Assembly (NCBI GenBank): GCA_043729515.1
Contig: JAYTLK010000246.1
Coordinates: 1 to 23,254 of the forward strand
Direction of reading: 5' to 3'
From: JANXSS01 sp043729515
Lineage (GTDB): Bacteria > Pseudomonadota > Gammaproteobacteria > Burkholderiales > Burkholderiaceae_D
DNA length: 23,254 bases
The position numbers and the translations under genes are program-made. Below the pieces are notes generated by a model. That model saw nothing but the letters and a program-made list of their open reading frames with translations, was not told the DNA's origin and made no database searches. Every line of letters starts with the position of its first letter. Positions within the stretch are counted from its first letter, which is position 1. Below are positions 8,326 through 15,957 of the stretch, in pieces.

Positions 8326-8931
8326 ATGAACAAGCTTGCCAGCAAGTTATCCCCAAGCATCACCAGCATGATCAAGTTCGACCATACCCATGTCATCGCG
8401 ACTTTCCATCAATACCGGACCGAGAATTCAGCCATGAACAAACAGGGTCTGGTCAATACGGCATGCGTGGCGTTGGAAATCCATTCCCAGCTTGAAGAAG
8501 AAATATTTTATCCGGCGATGCGCGCCGTCATGCCAAGCGATCCCACGCTTGCCGAAAGCGTGCCGGAACACGATGAGATGCGCCGCCTGATCACGCGCCT
8601 GCGGGGCATGCATCCTGACGATGCACAGTACGACGCCACCTTCATGGAACTGATCCGCGATGTCTTGCATCACGTGGCCGACGAGGAAACGATTCTCTTG
8701 CCGATGGCAGAAAAATTGCTTGGCCCGCGGCTGGGCGAACTGGGTGCGGAAATGACCAAGCGGCGCCTGCAACTGGTGGCGCCACGTGCCGGTGAAATTG
8801 CCGGCAACATGGCGCGGGGAATGCCGGCAACTTCAATGTTGATGGCCGCCGGCGCATTGCTGGCCGGCACGTATTTTGTGACCCGTGGCAGCACCAGGCG
8901 TGCGCAGTCGGAACCCGCCACCACGCACTGA
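8326..8931 (+). CDS. Hemerythrin HHE-domain protein with C-terminal membrane helix
   Basis: The 201-aa product starts at the ATG at 8326 (AAGGA 6 nt upstream). An HHE-type four-helix bundle covers ~14-135. Candidate diiron ligands are H20 in KFDHTH, H53 and E57 in EIHSQLEEE, H82 in PEHDE, and H116 and E120 in LHHVADEE. A weakly conserved linker follows, then one hydrophobic segment (~168-185, MLMAAGALLAGTYFV) ahead of positive residues, suggesting anchoring in the inner membrane with the diiron domain inside. Such proteins bind O2, NO or peroxide, or take part in iron-sulfur repair or stress responses; the ligand here is unknown. The 218-bp gap upstream implies its own promoter. It stands alone next to the c-di-GMP gene on the same strand. 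Confidence 0.85.
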   Translation: MNKLASKLSPSITSMIKFDHTHVIATFHQYRTENSAMNKQGLVNTACVALEIHSQLEEEIFYPAMRAVMPSDPTLAESVPEHDEMRRLITRLRGMHPDDAQYDATFMELIRDVLHHVADEETILLPMAEKLLGPRLGELGAEMTKRRLQLVAPRAGEIAGNMARGMPATSMLMAAGALLAGTYFVTRGSTRRAQSEPATTH

Positions 8932-9065
8932 TGCTGTTCAACGCCGCCGAACGCGTAGCGCGGATCCAGGCAAGGCGGCTGCACGCCATGAGGAGCCAGT
9001 CGGTTGGCATGCCACTGCAACGCGTTGCGTGGTCTGCCGCACAGACACGCTGAAGGACGAGGGGC

Positions 9066-9542
9066 ATGATCAAATCAACAACATTTCAGGCAGGCCACGT
9101 TGTGGCTTCGTTTGCCAGTTATTTTATTGATTCGAAAGATTGCTCCATGCGCCCTGTGATCCGACTTCTGGCCAGTGCTTTGATCATGACAAGCTGCCTG
9201 ACCACGGCCGCCTCCCATGCTCAGGTTGCCAAGTGCATCGATCAGGCCGGCCATGTCTCTTACTCCGACACTTCCTGTGGCGACGCTGTCCTGATCGGTT
9301 ACCTGGACGTGCAGGCGCCCGATCGGACAAGCCATGCGACTCCGGCAGTGTTGCCTGCACCGGTGTCATCGATGGCGATTGCCAATGTGCCGCTGCGTGA
9401 GACCGCGTGGGGCATGATGCCAGTTGCAACCAAACGTGCCTCTACCGACGGCACGACCATTCGTGCAGCGCGCGAGGCATTGGCTGCCAGTGACCGTGGC
9501 CTGGCAGCAGTGCGCATGCAAAAGCTTGCAGATAGCCGCTGA
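9066..9542 (+). CDS. Exported DUF4124-domain protein
   Basis: The reading frame from 9066 gives 158 aa, with AAGGA 8 nt upstream of that ATG. An internal ATG at 9147 starts a clean signal peptide (MRPVIRLLASALIMTSCLTT, likely cleaved after SHA), so 9147 may be the real start with a 131-aa precursor. After the signal comes VAKCIDQAGHVSYSDTSCG, the short DUF4124 motif found at the N terminus of many periplasmic proteins of beta- and gammaproteobacteria. Two cysteines in this motif could form a disulfide. The rest is low in motifs, with a possible helix at the end. Function unknown. Confidence 0.72.
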   Translation: MIKSTTFQAGHVVASFASYFIDSKDCSMRPVIRLLASALIMTSCLTTAASHAQVAKCIDQAGHVSYSDTSCGDAVLIGYLDVQAPDRTSHATPAVLPAPVSSMAIANVPLRETAWGMMPVATKRASTDGTTIRAAREALAASDRGLAAVRMQKLADSR

Positions 9543-9714
9543 AAGACAAGTCACGCCTGGAAGCGAGCGGCGACGAGCTGAATTCGGTGAAAACCATGGT
9601 TGAATAATTCGGAGGCAACACGCAGCTAAGCCAAGGTAATGCATGGCAGGGCAAGGAAAGCTAAAAACGGCTCGAGAGTAGAACGCAATTACCGCGACGC
9701 ATGTTTTAGACAAT

Positions 9715-9746
9715 GGCCGGCAGGGAAATTCCCGAGCCGGTCTTTT
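9715..9746 (+). terminator. Intrinsic terminator, plus strand
   Basis: GGCCGGC at 9715-9721 pairs with GCCGGTC at 9736-9742 (one G-U), and an inner GGGAA/TTCCC at 9723-9727 and 9729-9733 extends the stem. TTTT follows at 9743-9746. It lies ~170 bp after the DUF4124 gene, so it ends that transcript or a separate short RNA. Confidence 0.6.
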
Positions 9747-9775
9747 CATGCCTGCCAGTTCACGGCAGCGTTCCG

Positions 9776-10819
9776 TCAACCAAGCGAAAACATCAGGTCA
9801 CCGAGCTTTTCGATGCTGGAGACTACCTTGTCTCCCGCTTTCAACCAAACTTGCTTGTCCTTCGGCATGCCGGCAATCACACCCTGCGGCGTGCCCGTGA
9901 AAATGATGTCGCCTGGCGCGATTGCCCATAATTTGCTGATGTAGGCAATGATTTGCTGCGTCGTGAAAATGAAGTCGGCAGTATTCGACGACTGCCGCAA
10001 TTGACCATTGACCCGCGTTTCGATCTTGAGTTTGTTCGGGTCGCCTACCAGATCCGATGACACGAAATACGGGCCGATTGGTGCAAAGGCGTCGAGCGTC
10101 TTGCCGACCATCCATTGGCCGCTCGGCGTTTCGAGTTGCAGGTCGCGTGCCGAAAAATCATTCGATGTGCAATAGCCGGCAACATAACTCAACGCATCTG
10201 CTTCTGGAATATTACGACCGACCTTGCCGATGACGATCAGCAGTTCCGTTTCATAATCGAACTTGTACGCCACATCGCGTGGCGGCAACGCAATGACGCA
10301 ATTGTGCGCCGCCAGGGTGTTGTTGTACTTGTTGAACAGGGGCGGCACGCGCGGCTCCTGCATGTCGACTTCCTTGGCATGCTGGCGGTAGTTCAGGCCA
10401 ACACACATGATCTTGCCCGGATTCGTGAATAAGCGACCGTGCGTGATGTCGGCTTCAGCCAGTAGCGGCACGCCGGAAACCTTGGCGCCCGAAATGACCT
10501 TGGTCAGTGCCTCCCCGTTGCCGCCGACAAGCAGTTCATGCAGCGTCGCAGGTGCAGCGATGCCAAGTTTTCTGGCGGTAGCACGTACGTCGACTACCCC
10601 ACCGGGAATGACTGCACCCAGTGATTCGCTGCCATCGGCATGCTTGATCGATAGCAGCTTTGCATTCTGCGGCATCTCGTGCGGGCCTGCGAAAGCCATG
10701 TCGTCCCGTGCAGCGGTTGGGTCGGCAGGTGCGAAAGCTGCCGGGTCGGTCGTGGATACAGCAGTCGCACTGCCCTCGACGCTACCAGCTTGTTCCAGAA
10801 TTTCACGACGTGTACTCAT
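9776..10819 (-). CDS. Fumarylacetoacetate hydrolase (FAH) family enzyme
   Basis: The 347-aa product starts at the ATG at 10819 with GGAG 9 nt upstream. The FAH fold occupies ~130-345: CVGLNYRQHAKE (~139-150), the metal-binding acidic residues in DYETELLIVIGK (E190, E192) and SNDFSARDLQ (D221), QWMVGKTLD, and the ending GDIIFTGTPQGV. Family members cleave C-C bonds in acylpyruvates or hydrate or decarboxylate 2-oxo acids using Mg2+ or Mn2+. The exact substrate cannot be told. Residues ~50-125 match the variable N-terminal domain. The first ~45 residues begin MSTRREILEQAG, recalling a twin-arginine signal, but no hydrophobic stretch follows, so export is unlikely. It lies 60 bp downstream of the YdjM-like gene on the same strand and could be co-transcribed with that cluster. 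Confidence 0.88.
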   Translation of the reverse strand: MSTRREILEQAGSVEGSATAVSTTDPAAFAPADPTAARDDMAFAGPHEMPQNAKLLSIKHADGSESLGAVIPGGVVDVRATARKLGIAAPATLHELLVGGNGEALTKVISGAKVSGVPLLAEADITHGRLFTNPGKIMCVGLNYRQHAKEVDMQEPRVPPLFNKYNNTLAAHNCVIALPPRDVAYKFDYETELLIVIGKVGRNIPEADALSYVAGYCTSNDFSARDLQLETPSGQWMVGKTLDAFAPIGPYFVSSDLVGDPNKLKIETRVNGQLRQSSNTADFIFTTQQIIAYISKLWAIAPGDIIFTGTPQGVIAGMPKDKQVWLKAGDKVVSSIEKLGDLMFSLG

Positions 10820-10879
10820 TGATCAAGTCTCCAGGTTTCGTGAAGCGGCTCTCCGGGCGCGAAAAGTACGAGCATTTTT

Positions 10880-11515
10880 TTAACGTAAGACAAATGATCG
10901 CAACCATCCTTCCACAATTGCGCGGAACCCGGTCGGTAGGCTAGTGTAAGCGTGCGCGCTGAGGGTGCCGAGATGGCGGCGCACGGTACCATGCCACCAA
11001 ACCTGATCGGCCACGAACAATGCGGCAGCCCAGACGATGAAGATCAGCAGGTAATCGCAGCGGCCGCTTTTCCACCAGCGCAGCGAGTAGCGGCGGGCAA
11101 ACAACCAGGGAACACCGAGCGGATTGGGCCAATCTGCCAGGAGGTGCATCAGGCCACCGGCCGCAAATCCGAACGCCGGCGCGGCCAGCCGGTGCTGGGC
11201 GAGATGCAGATAGCACCATGCCAACAAGCCGATCCAGGCCAGTCCCCAGTGGGTCCAGGTACGGTGGGTGATCCAGCGTTGCTTGCCACGCCCGGTTGAC
11301 CACCAGGCGTTTTCCATCCAGTCCGGCGCGGTCCCCCCAAGGTAGCCGCAGACCAGCGTGGCCGCCGTCCAGAGCCCGGTTGGATCCGTCATTTCTCGCG
11401 ATGCGAGGGCGGCTGCGATGACGCCGGTGGCCCATCCGGTCGAGCGGTGTGCAGTAGTCGATGCCATTGGCAGTGATGGGAAAGGAAAGCAGAAATCAAG
11501 CTTCCCCTTCGACAT
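10880..11515 (-). CDS. YdjM-like (DUF457) membrane-bound putative metal-dependent hydrolase
   Basis: The product is ~211 aa from the ATG at 11515, which overlaps the stop of the preceding gene as TGATG and so is probably translationally coupled. An ATG at 11467 (MASTTAHRSTGWATG) better matches where family members begin and is the main alternative. Family features are AHRSTG near the start, APDWME, ITHRTWTHW (HRxxTH-type motif) and HLLADWPN, with conserved His and Asp residues thought to bind a metal, plus three or four hydrophobic helices. E. coli YdjM is an SOS-regulated inner-membrane protein of unclear function; no LexA box was recognised here. It is the third gene of a minus-strand cluster. 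Confidence 0.8.
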   Translation of the reverse strand: MSKGKLDFCFPFPSLPMASTTAHRSTGWATGVIAAALASREMTDPTGLWTAATLVCGYLGGTAPDWMENAWWSTGRGKQRWITHRTWTHWGLAWIGLLAWCYLHLAQHRLAAPAFGFAAGGLMHLLADWPNPLGVPWLFARRYSLRWWKSGRCDYLLIFIVWAAALFVADQVWWHGTVRRHLGTLSAHAYTSLPTGFRAIVEGWLRSFVLR

Positions 11516-11802
11516 CAACCAGGCTTCTTGCGTTCCAGAATCAGATCACACAACGTCATCGCTTCCACAAAACCGAATGCCAGTGCTGCCTGGCGCGTGG
11601 AGCCGACCTCGGCGGTGCGCAGCGTGGCGCCGACACTTTGCAAGGCCCGCTGCGGCGCGCCGCAGATGCGGATGGTGCAAGTCCAGGCATCGATGCCAAA
11701 GCGCCGCGCCCGCACACGGATTTCCATCCCCTTGTAGCGGTCGACAAGGGTGTCGTCGCGAAGACGGCGCGCGCCACCCATCGGCACAAGCGGTTCAGGC
11801 AT
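11515..11802 (-). CDS. Small conserved-looking protein of unknown function
   Basis: The product is 95 aa from the ATG at 11802. A TTG at 11811, directly after the upstream stop, is an alternative. Neither has a clear ribosome site, so coupling to the upstream gene is likely. The sequence has DRYKGMEIRVRARRFG and WTCTIRICG, suggesting a small beta-strand-rich, Arg-rich domain (YKGYEIxVxA-like), then a C-terminal helix VEAMTLCDLILERKKP. I do not recognise a named family. Its stop overlaps the next gene start by one base, which supports a real gene in an operon. Confidence 0.7.
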   Translation of the reverse strand: MPEPLVPMGGARRLRDDTLVDRYKGMEIRVRARRFGIDAWTCTIRICGAPQRALQSVGATLRTAEVGSTRQAALAFGFVEAMTLCDLILERKKPG

Positions 11803-11811
11803 GGTGGACAA

Positions 11812-12120
11812 TCACGGCACGGCTGTCGGCTGAGCCGGTGGTGCAGACATGGTTTCCAGGCTTTGGTCGGCAGCGCGCAATGGTTCTTCATCGCGAATCG
11901 CCTGGCGTGCCAGCTCGACAAGAGCGGCATGGCCGAGTTCATGGGTATCACTCCCGGCCAAACCAAGCTCGGTCGCCGTATGACGGTCTTCATCCTCGAC
12001 CCGCGCCGCCGGATGGAGCTGGCTTAGAAGACGGTCGAGAAACCGTTTCAAGGCAGCGATGCGAGGCTCTGTTTTTTGATCGTTGATGCGATCAGTGGCA
12101 GTTGGAATTGATGCGTCCAT
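11812..12120 (-). CDS. Small acidic protein of unknown function, first gene of cluster
   Basis: The 102-aa product starts at the ATG at 12120 with GGAG 6 nt upstream. It is hydrophilic and largely helical in appearance, with IAALKRFLDRLLSQLHPAA and HAALVELARQAIRDEE as likely amphipathic helices. It has no membrane segment, signal peptide or recognised motif. Its stop is followed at once by the TTG/ATG start region of the next gene, so the two are probably co-translated. Function unknown. Confidence 0.65.
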   Translation of the reverse strand: MDASIPTATDRINDQKTEPRIAALKRFLDRLLSQLHPAARVEDEDRHTATELGLAGSDTHELGHAALVELARQAIRDEEPLRAADQSLETMSAPPAQPTAVP

Positions 12121-12252
12121 TGTTTTCTCCAGAAATTCTCTTGCCGAATGACCAGCGGTACTTCCCCGTCGAAATTGTAGAATCGGGATCGATCAACACC
12201 GATCGGACAATCGCCCGACCTTGCGTAGGACATCAGGTGCAATGCCGTCGGC

Positions 12253-12258
12253 TAGAAT
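12253..12258 (+). promoter_or_regulatory. Possible -10 box upstream of the TauE/SafE gene
   Basis: TAGAAT in GGCTAGAATCGAGA resembles the -10 context GCTAnAATCG seen again at 18533. A start near 12265 would place a good ribosome site at 12278 within the leader. No good -35 box was found at 16-18 bp. Confidence 0.4.
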
Positions 12259-12287
12259 CGAGACCGCGCTTCATCTCGAGGACCGGC

Positions 12288-12401
12288 ATGTTCAAGTTTA
12301 TCAATACGGCCCTGTCGCAGTCACAGGCGTCGCAAGGAGCGCGATGGCAATCAGTGGCGCGCTGCACCGGTCTCTTCTGCCGTCATGGGATGCCGGCATG
12401 A
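12288..12401 (+). CDS. Possible 37-aa leader peptide overlapping the permease start
   Basis: An ATG at 12288 preceded by GAGGA (5-nt spacing) opens a 37-codon frame beginning MFKFINTALSQSQ. It ends in a TGA that overlaps the permease ATG at 12398 as ATGA. This arrangement suggests translational coupling. Codon use is not strongly coding, so it may be a chance frame. Confidence 0.3.
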   Translation: MFKFINTALSQSQASQGARWQSVARCTGLFCRHGMPA

Positions 12402-13192
12402 TCTGGTGGCTGGTCTACCTGGCAGCCGGCGCCGGCGTCGGCGTGCTGGCCGGGTTGCTGGGCATCGGCGGCGGCATGACGCTGGTACCGATCCTCGCCG
12501 CGCTGTTCGCCGCCCAGCATTTTGCACCCGACCATGTGGTGCATCTTGCGCTGGCGACCTCGATGGCATCGATCGTATTTACTTCCGGGGCCAGCGTGCG
12601 TGAACACTGGAAGCTGGGTGGCGTCGATGTCGATATCGTGCGCCGCATGGCGCCCGGCATGGTGGCCGGCAGCCTGCTCGCGACCGTGGCATCGGTCTGG
12701 ATTTCCCAACGCTGGCTGGCCCTGGCCTTCGCAGTGATCGTCTACATCGGCGCCACCCAGATCCTGCTCAATCGCAAACCGGCTGCCGCGCGTGCCCTGC
12801 CGTCGGCGATGCCGTTGTTCCTGGTGGGCCTGCTGATCGGCGTCATCTGCGGACTGGTCTCTGCCGGCGGCGCCTTTCTCACGATTCCATTCATGCTCTG
12901 GTGCGGCGTGCCGATGCGCACTACCATTGGCACCGCCGCCATGATCGGCATCCCGGTGGCGGTAGTCGGCACCATCGGTTATCTGGTGTCGGGTTGGAAC
13001 GTGGCCGGTTTGCCGAAAGGCGCGATCGGCTTCGTTTTTCTACCGGCCTTGATCGGGCTGGTGTGCAGCAGCGTCGTTACCGCGCCCTATGGCGCCAGAC
13101 TCGCCCATCGGCTGCCGGTGGTGACGATCAAGCGTCTGTTCGCTTTGCTGCTCTATGCACTTGCTACCCGCATGTTGCTAAGCTATGCCTGA
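12398..13192 (+). CDS. TauE/SafE (DUF81) family membrane permease
   Basis: From the ATG at 12398 the product is 264 aa, the usual family size. The two-fold repeated fold is clear: GVLAGLLGIGGGMTLVP at the start of the first half, GVICGLVSAGGAFLTIPF at the second, then TAAMIGIPVAVVGTIGYL and a C-terminal KRLFALLLYALATRMLL helix, giving about eight TM segments. Family members export or import sulfur-containing organic anions such as sulfite or sulfoacetate; the substrate here is not predictable. An ATG at 12344 has AAGGAG only 4 nt upstream and would add 18 residues. The frame is open back to 12221, but that part looks non-coding. It is followed 78 bp later by a cation antiporter on the same strand. 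Confidence 0.85.
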   Translation: MIWWLVYLAAGAGVGVLAGLLGIGGGMTLVPILAALFAAQHFAPDHVVHLALATSMASIVFTSGASVREHWKLGGVDVDIVRRMAPGMVAGSLLATVASVWISQRWLALAFAVIVYIGATQILLNRKPAAARALPSAMPLFLVGLLIGVICGLVSAGGAFLTIPFMLWCGVPMRTTIGTAAMIGIPVAVVGTIGYLVSGWNVAGLPKGAIGFVFLPALIGLVCSSVVTAPYGARLAHRLPVVTIKRLFALLLYALATRMLLSYA

Positions 13193-13270
13193 ACCGGTTG
13201 GCGCCGTCCGCTTCGAAGCATTGCCCTCCTCGCCGGCTGCGCCGCTCCTGACTCTTCTTATTCATTACTG

Positions 13271-14323
13271 ATGCTCTCACCGCTCCTGTTGTTGCTGGCC
13301 TCTGCTGCCGTCATCTATCTTTCCTGCGAATATTTCGTCAATGCCGTCGAATGGGCCGGCATCCGGCTCGGCGTGTCGCGCAATGCGGTCGGCACCGTGC
13401 TGGCGGCATTCGGCACTGCGCTGCCGGAGAGCGTCGTCACTTTCGTGGCAGTGGTGTTCGGCAAGGATGCAGGGGCGCGCGAGATCGGGGTCGGCGCTGC
13501 CATGGGCGGCCCGCTGGTGCTGGCCACGATTGCGTATGCAGTCGTGGGCGGCGTGCATCTGTTGCAACGTCCACGTGCCAGCCGACTGCCGCTCGATGCC
13601 ATCACCGCCCACCGCCTGCAGCGGGATCAGATCTGGTTCATGGCGATCTTCGTGTGCAAAGTTGCGCTCGGGTTGGTGGCGTTTGCCTGGAAACCGTGGC
13701 TGGGCGTGGTCTTCCTGTTGGCGTACGGTGTCTATGTGGTGCGCGAAATGCGGCGTACGACAACCGTCCCCACCCATGCAGAGAAAGTTGCAGGCGCGGC
13801 TGTCGATGAAGACGATCTGGCGCTGGCACCATTGAAATTCCAGCCGCACGCGGCCGAGCCCGCGACCGGTTGGGTGATGTTGCAAACCGGCATGGCGCTG
13901 GTGGTCATTTTCTTGAGTTCGCAATTCTTCGTGCATCAGCTCGATGCGCTGGGCCCGTTATTGCACCTCTCGCCGCAACTCGTGGCGCTGCTGCTCAGCC
14001 CCGTTGCCACGGAATTGCCGGAGATCCTGAATGCAGTGATCTGGGTCCGGCAGGGGAAATTTCGCCTTGCACTGGGCAACATCAGTGGCGCGATGATGAT
14101 CCAGGCCACGATCCCGAGTGCTCTCGGCCTGTTGTTCACGCCTTGGCTGTTGAGCCCACCATTGTTGTGGGCGGGGGTCGTGACCATGCTGTCGATCATC
14201 GGCCTGATCTGGTTGATGCGCCGTATCTCCGGCCCAGCCCGGGGCGACGGGCTGTCGGCCGCGATGCTGAGCCTGTTCGGCCTTTTCTACATCATGTTCG
14301 CCATCGGGCTCATCTGGCTGTGA
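13271..14323 (+). CDS. Ca2+/cation antiporter (CaCA superfamily, YrbG-like)
   Basis: The 350-aa membrane protein has two inverted homologous halves of about five helices. The alpha-1 repeat reads GTVLAAFGTALPESVV (~41-56), with the conserved Glu in the PES/PE motif. The alpha-2 repeat reads LLLSPVATELPEILNAV, then LALGNISGAMMIQATIP. These Glu and Asn residues coordinate the exchanged cation in the superfamily. A cytoplasmic loop with charged residues (~155-200) separates the halves. The prokaryotic YrbG branch is predicted to exchange Na+ or H+ for Ca2+. No ribosome site is obvious before the ATG at 13271, so it may depend on the upstream permease transcript. It is convergent with the FKBP gene. 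Confidence 0.88.
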   Translation: MLSPLLLLLASAAVIYLSCEYFVNAVEWAGIRLGVSRNAVGTVLAAFGTALPESVVTFVAVVFGKDAGAREIGVGAAMGGPLVLATIAYAVVGGVHLLQRPRASRLPLDAITAHRLQRDQIWFMAIFVCKVALGLVAFAWKPWLGVVFLLAYGVYVVREMRRTTTVPTHAEKVAGAAVDEDDLALAPLKFQPHAAEPATGWVMLQTGMALVVIFLSSQFFVHQLDALGPLLHLSPQLVALLLSPVATELPEILNAVIWVRQGKFRLALGNISGAMMIQATIPSALGLLFTPWLLSPPLLWAGVVTMLSIIGLIWLMRRISGPARGDGLSAAMLSLFGLFYIMFAIGLIWL

Positions 14324-14378
14324 TGCCGATCGGCCAATGGCTTGTCATGGACCAACCGGCAGCGGCGGTAACCTGAGA

Positions 14379-14879
14379 TCAGCGCACGTCGAGCAATTCG
14401 ACGTCGAACAGCAGCGTCGCGTTCGGTGGAATGACGCCTCCTGCGCCACGTGCGCCATAGCCGATTGCCGCCGGAATGATCAACTTGCGCTGACCGCCGA
14501 CACGCATGCCAGCCACACCTTCGTCCCAGCCGCGAATGACTTGTCCACCGCCCAGGGCAAAGGCAAACGGGTCGCCACGATCACGGCTCGAATCGAATTT
14601 TTGTCCGGCGCTGCCATCGGGCTTTTGCAGCCAGCCCGTGTAATGCACCCGAACCGCCTTGCCAGGCGCGGCCAGCGCGCCCTTGCCGACGACCACGTCG
14701 GTGTATTGCAGACCGGATTCTGTTTTGACGTGAGCAGGTGCCGGGACGGCAGTGGCCGGCGACGCAGTGCCTGGCGCAGCAGCATCGGCTGCCAAGGCAG
14801 GTGAGAGCGTCATGCAGGCTGCAACAAAGACAAGCGCGCCGGCACTGCGTGACAGGGGAGAGCGGAAAAATTTTGTCAT
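14379..14879 (-). CDS. Exported FKBP-type peptidyl-prolyl cis-trans isomerase
   Basis: The 166-aa precursor starts at the ATG at 14879 with AAGGA 5 nt upstream; the longer open frame to 14918 has no such site. A signal peptide (positive MTKFFRSPLSRS, hydrophobic ALVFVAACMTL, cleavage near SPALA-A) is followed by an Ala/Pro/Thr-rich linker and a complete FKBP domain. Its motifs are VHYTGWL, FDSS, PFAFALGGGQVIRGWDEGV, GMRVGGQRKLIIP, GYG, IPPNATLLFDVELLDV. Aromatic and Asp residues of the FK506-binding pocket are present. It should speed prolyl isomerisation of folding proteins in the periplasm. It is a single-gene unit, convergent with the antiporter. Confidence 0.93.
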   Translation of the reverse strand: MTKFFRSPLSRSAGALVFVAACMTLSPALAADAAAPGTASPATAVPAPAHVKTESGLQYTDVVVGKGALAAPGKAVRVHYTGWLQKPDGSAGQKFDSSRDRGDPFAFALGGGQVIRGWDEGVAGMRVGGQRKLIIPAAIGYGARGAGGVIPPNATLLFDVELLDVR

Positions 14880-15467
14880 GAGATTCCTTGCTGGTGGACA
14901 GAGTGGATGAAGAGGCAATCGCGCGGACCGGCGTCAAGCGCGTTTCATCGCGCAGGCGCGATCAGCCATCTTGGCGGCATGCAATTGCTCTCGCGGATTC
15001 TAGCAGGCTGCCCGCCAGACCTGGCATACCGTGCGCCAGCGCCAAACTGAGTCCCGGACCACGAAGCCTGCCGCTGTAACAAGCCGACCTTGAGGAATGC
15101 CAATAACAATGCAACAGCCGATGCGAAATTATCAAAGAAACATTTTCTCAAATACTATGTTGTCTAAATAACCATAATGGCGTATGTTGTACCCAGGTTT
15201 CCAGCCCGCAGCGCCGCAAAATCGAACGAAATGTCGGAATCACTTGTTTTTTCGTCACGGGCAGCAAAAATCGCGGTACCATGCGACAAGATGCTCAAAG
15301 GTAATAATTTGAACAACGAACTTGGCCGGATTGCTGACCTCATGAGGCGAAAAACCTGGCGAATCAGACATTGAAGTGTTTGAACTTGCGTGTGTAGGAA
15401 TTGTCGAAAACCATGACAAATCTGCCAAGACTTGCATGTTGGCTTTAACAACAAAACAGGATAAAAA
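14880..15467. other. 588-bp gap with no supported gene
   Basis: The first 240 bp have ordinary base composition and should hold the FKBP promoter on the minus strand. From about 15115 the DNA becomes AT-rich, as expected for the promoter region of the HTH gene at 15468. A 65-codon frame at 15177-15374 has no ribosome site and no recognisable motif. A near-inverted pair TTGTC/GACAA at about 15400-15420 could be regulatory. Confidence 0.4.
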
Positions 15468-15773
15468 ATGACGACCAGCAAACTCACCGATGATCTTGCC
15501 TACGATCCGAACAACTTGCTCGATGCGCTGATCGAGAAGATGCAACTCAAGAACGATGCTGCCTTGTCGCGCGCGCTGGAAGTCGCGCCGCCGGTGATCA
15601 GCAAGATCCGTCACCGCCGTTTGCCGGTTGGCGCATCGATGCTCTTGCGCATGCATGAAGTCAGCGATGTCAGCATTCGTGATTTGCGTGACCTGATGGG
15701 CGATCGTCGCGAGAAATTCCGGATCAGCCCGGATCACTTCAAGCCGAAAGACGTGCCTGAATCAAAGGCATAG
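15468..15773 (+). CDS. Small XRE-like helix-turn-helix protein, paralog 1
   Basis: The 101-aa protein starts at the ATG at 15468 with AGGA 6 nt upstream. An N-terminal helix (NLLDALIEKMQL) leads into an HTH of the Cro/CI type: KNDAALSRALEVAPPVISKI (~27-46), then RHRRLPVGASMLLRMHEVSD and IRDLRDLMGDRREKF. The ALSRxLxVxPxxISKIRxxR stretch matches the DNA-recognition helices of small XRE regulators. It is closely related to the minus-strand gene at 17956-18252. It probably binds DNA as a dimer; the targets are unknown. A tandem-hairpin region with an intrinsic terminator follows within 170 bp. Confidence 0.82.
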   Translation: MTTSKLTDDLAYDPNNLLDALIEKMQLKNDAALSRALEVAPPVISKIRHRRLPVGASMLLRMHEVSDVSIRDLRDLMGDRREKFRISPDHFKPKDVPESKA

Positions 15774-15846
15774 CCAATAGTCGTCGTCGAGACGCGTCAT
15801 GTACAGTCGCAGGCGGGGGAGTGCAGACTTAGGTCATCCGGCGCAC

Positions 15847-15914
15847 GATTGCGTGGCAATCTCGAGTGAAACAAGCATGACAGGTTGATCTGCGGTGTTG
15901 GTCCGCAGATCAAC
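15847..15914 (+). ncRNA. Candidate structured RNA: two hairpins before a terminator
   Basis: GATTGC-gtg-GCAATC at 15847-15861 is a perfect 6-bp stem. GTTGATCTGCGG at 15884-15895 pairs perfectly with 15903-15914 around a 7-nt loop. CTCGAG at 15861-15866 and 15914-15919 could close an outer helix. An intrinsic terminator follows directly. This could be a small RNA or the folded 3' UTR of the HTH gene. Confidence 0.4.
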
Positions 15915-15920
15915 TCGAGC

Positions 15921-15943
15921 GGTGGGCGAATGCCCGCCTTTTT
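15921..15943 (+). terminator. Intrinsic terminator, plus strand
   Basis: GGTGGGC at 15921-15927 pairs with GCCCGCC at 15932-15938 (one G-U) around GAAT, followed by five T residues at 15939-15943. It should end transcription from the HTH gene at 15468 or a small RNA before it. Confidence 0.7.
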
Positions 15944-15957
15944 CGTTTACCGACGGC

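Noticed and set aside
15177..15374. 65-codon plus-strand frame in the gap before HTH paralog 1
   Set aside because: No ribosome site, no recognisable motif and no coding-like codon use.
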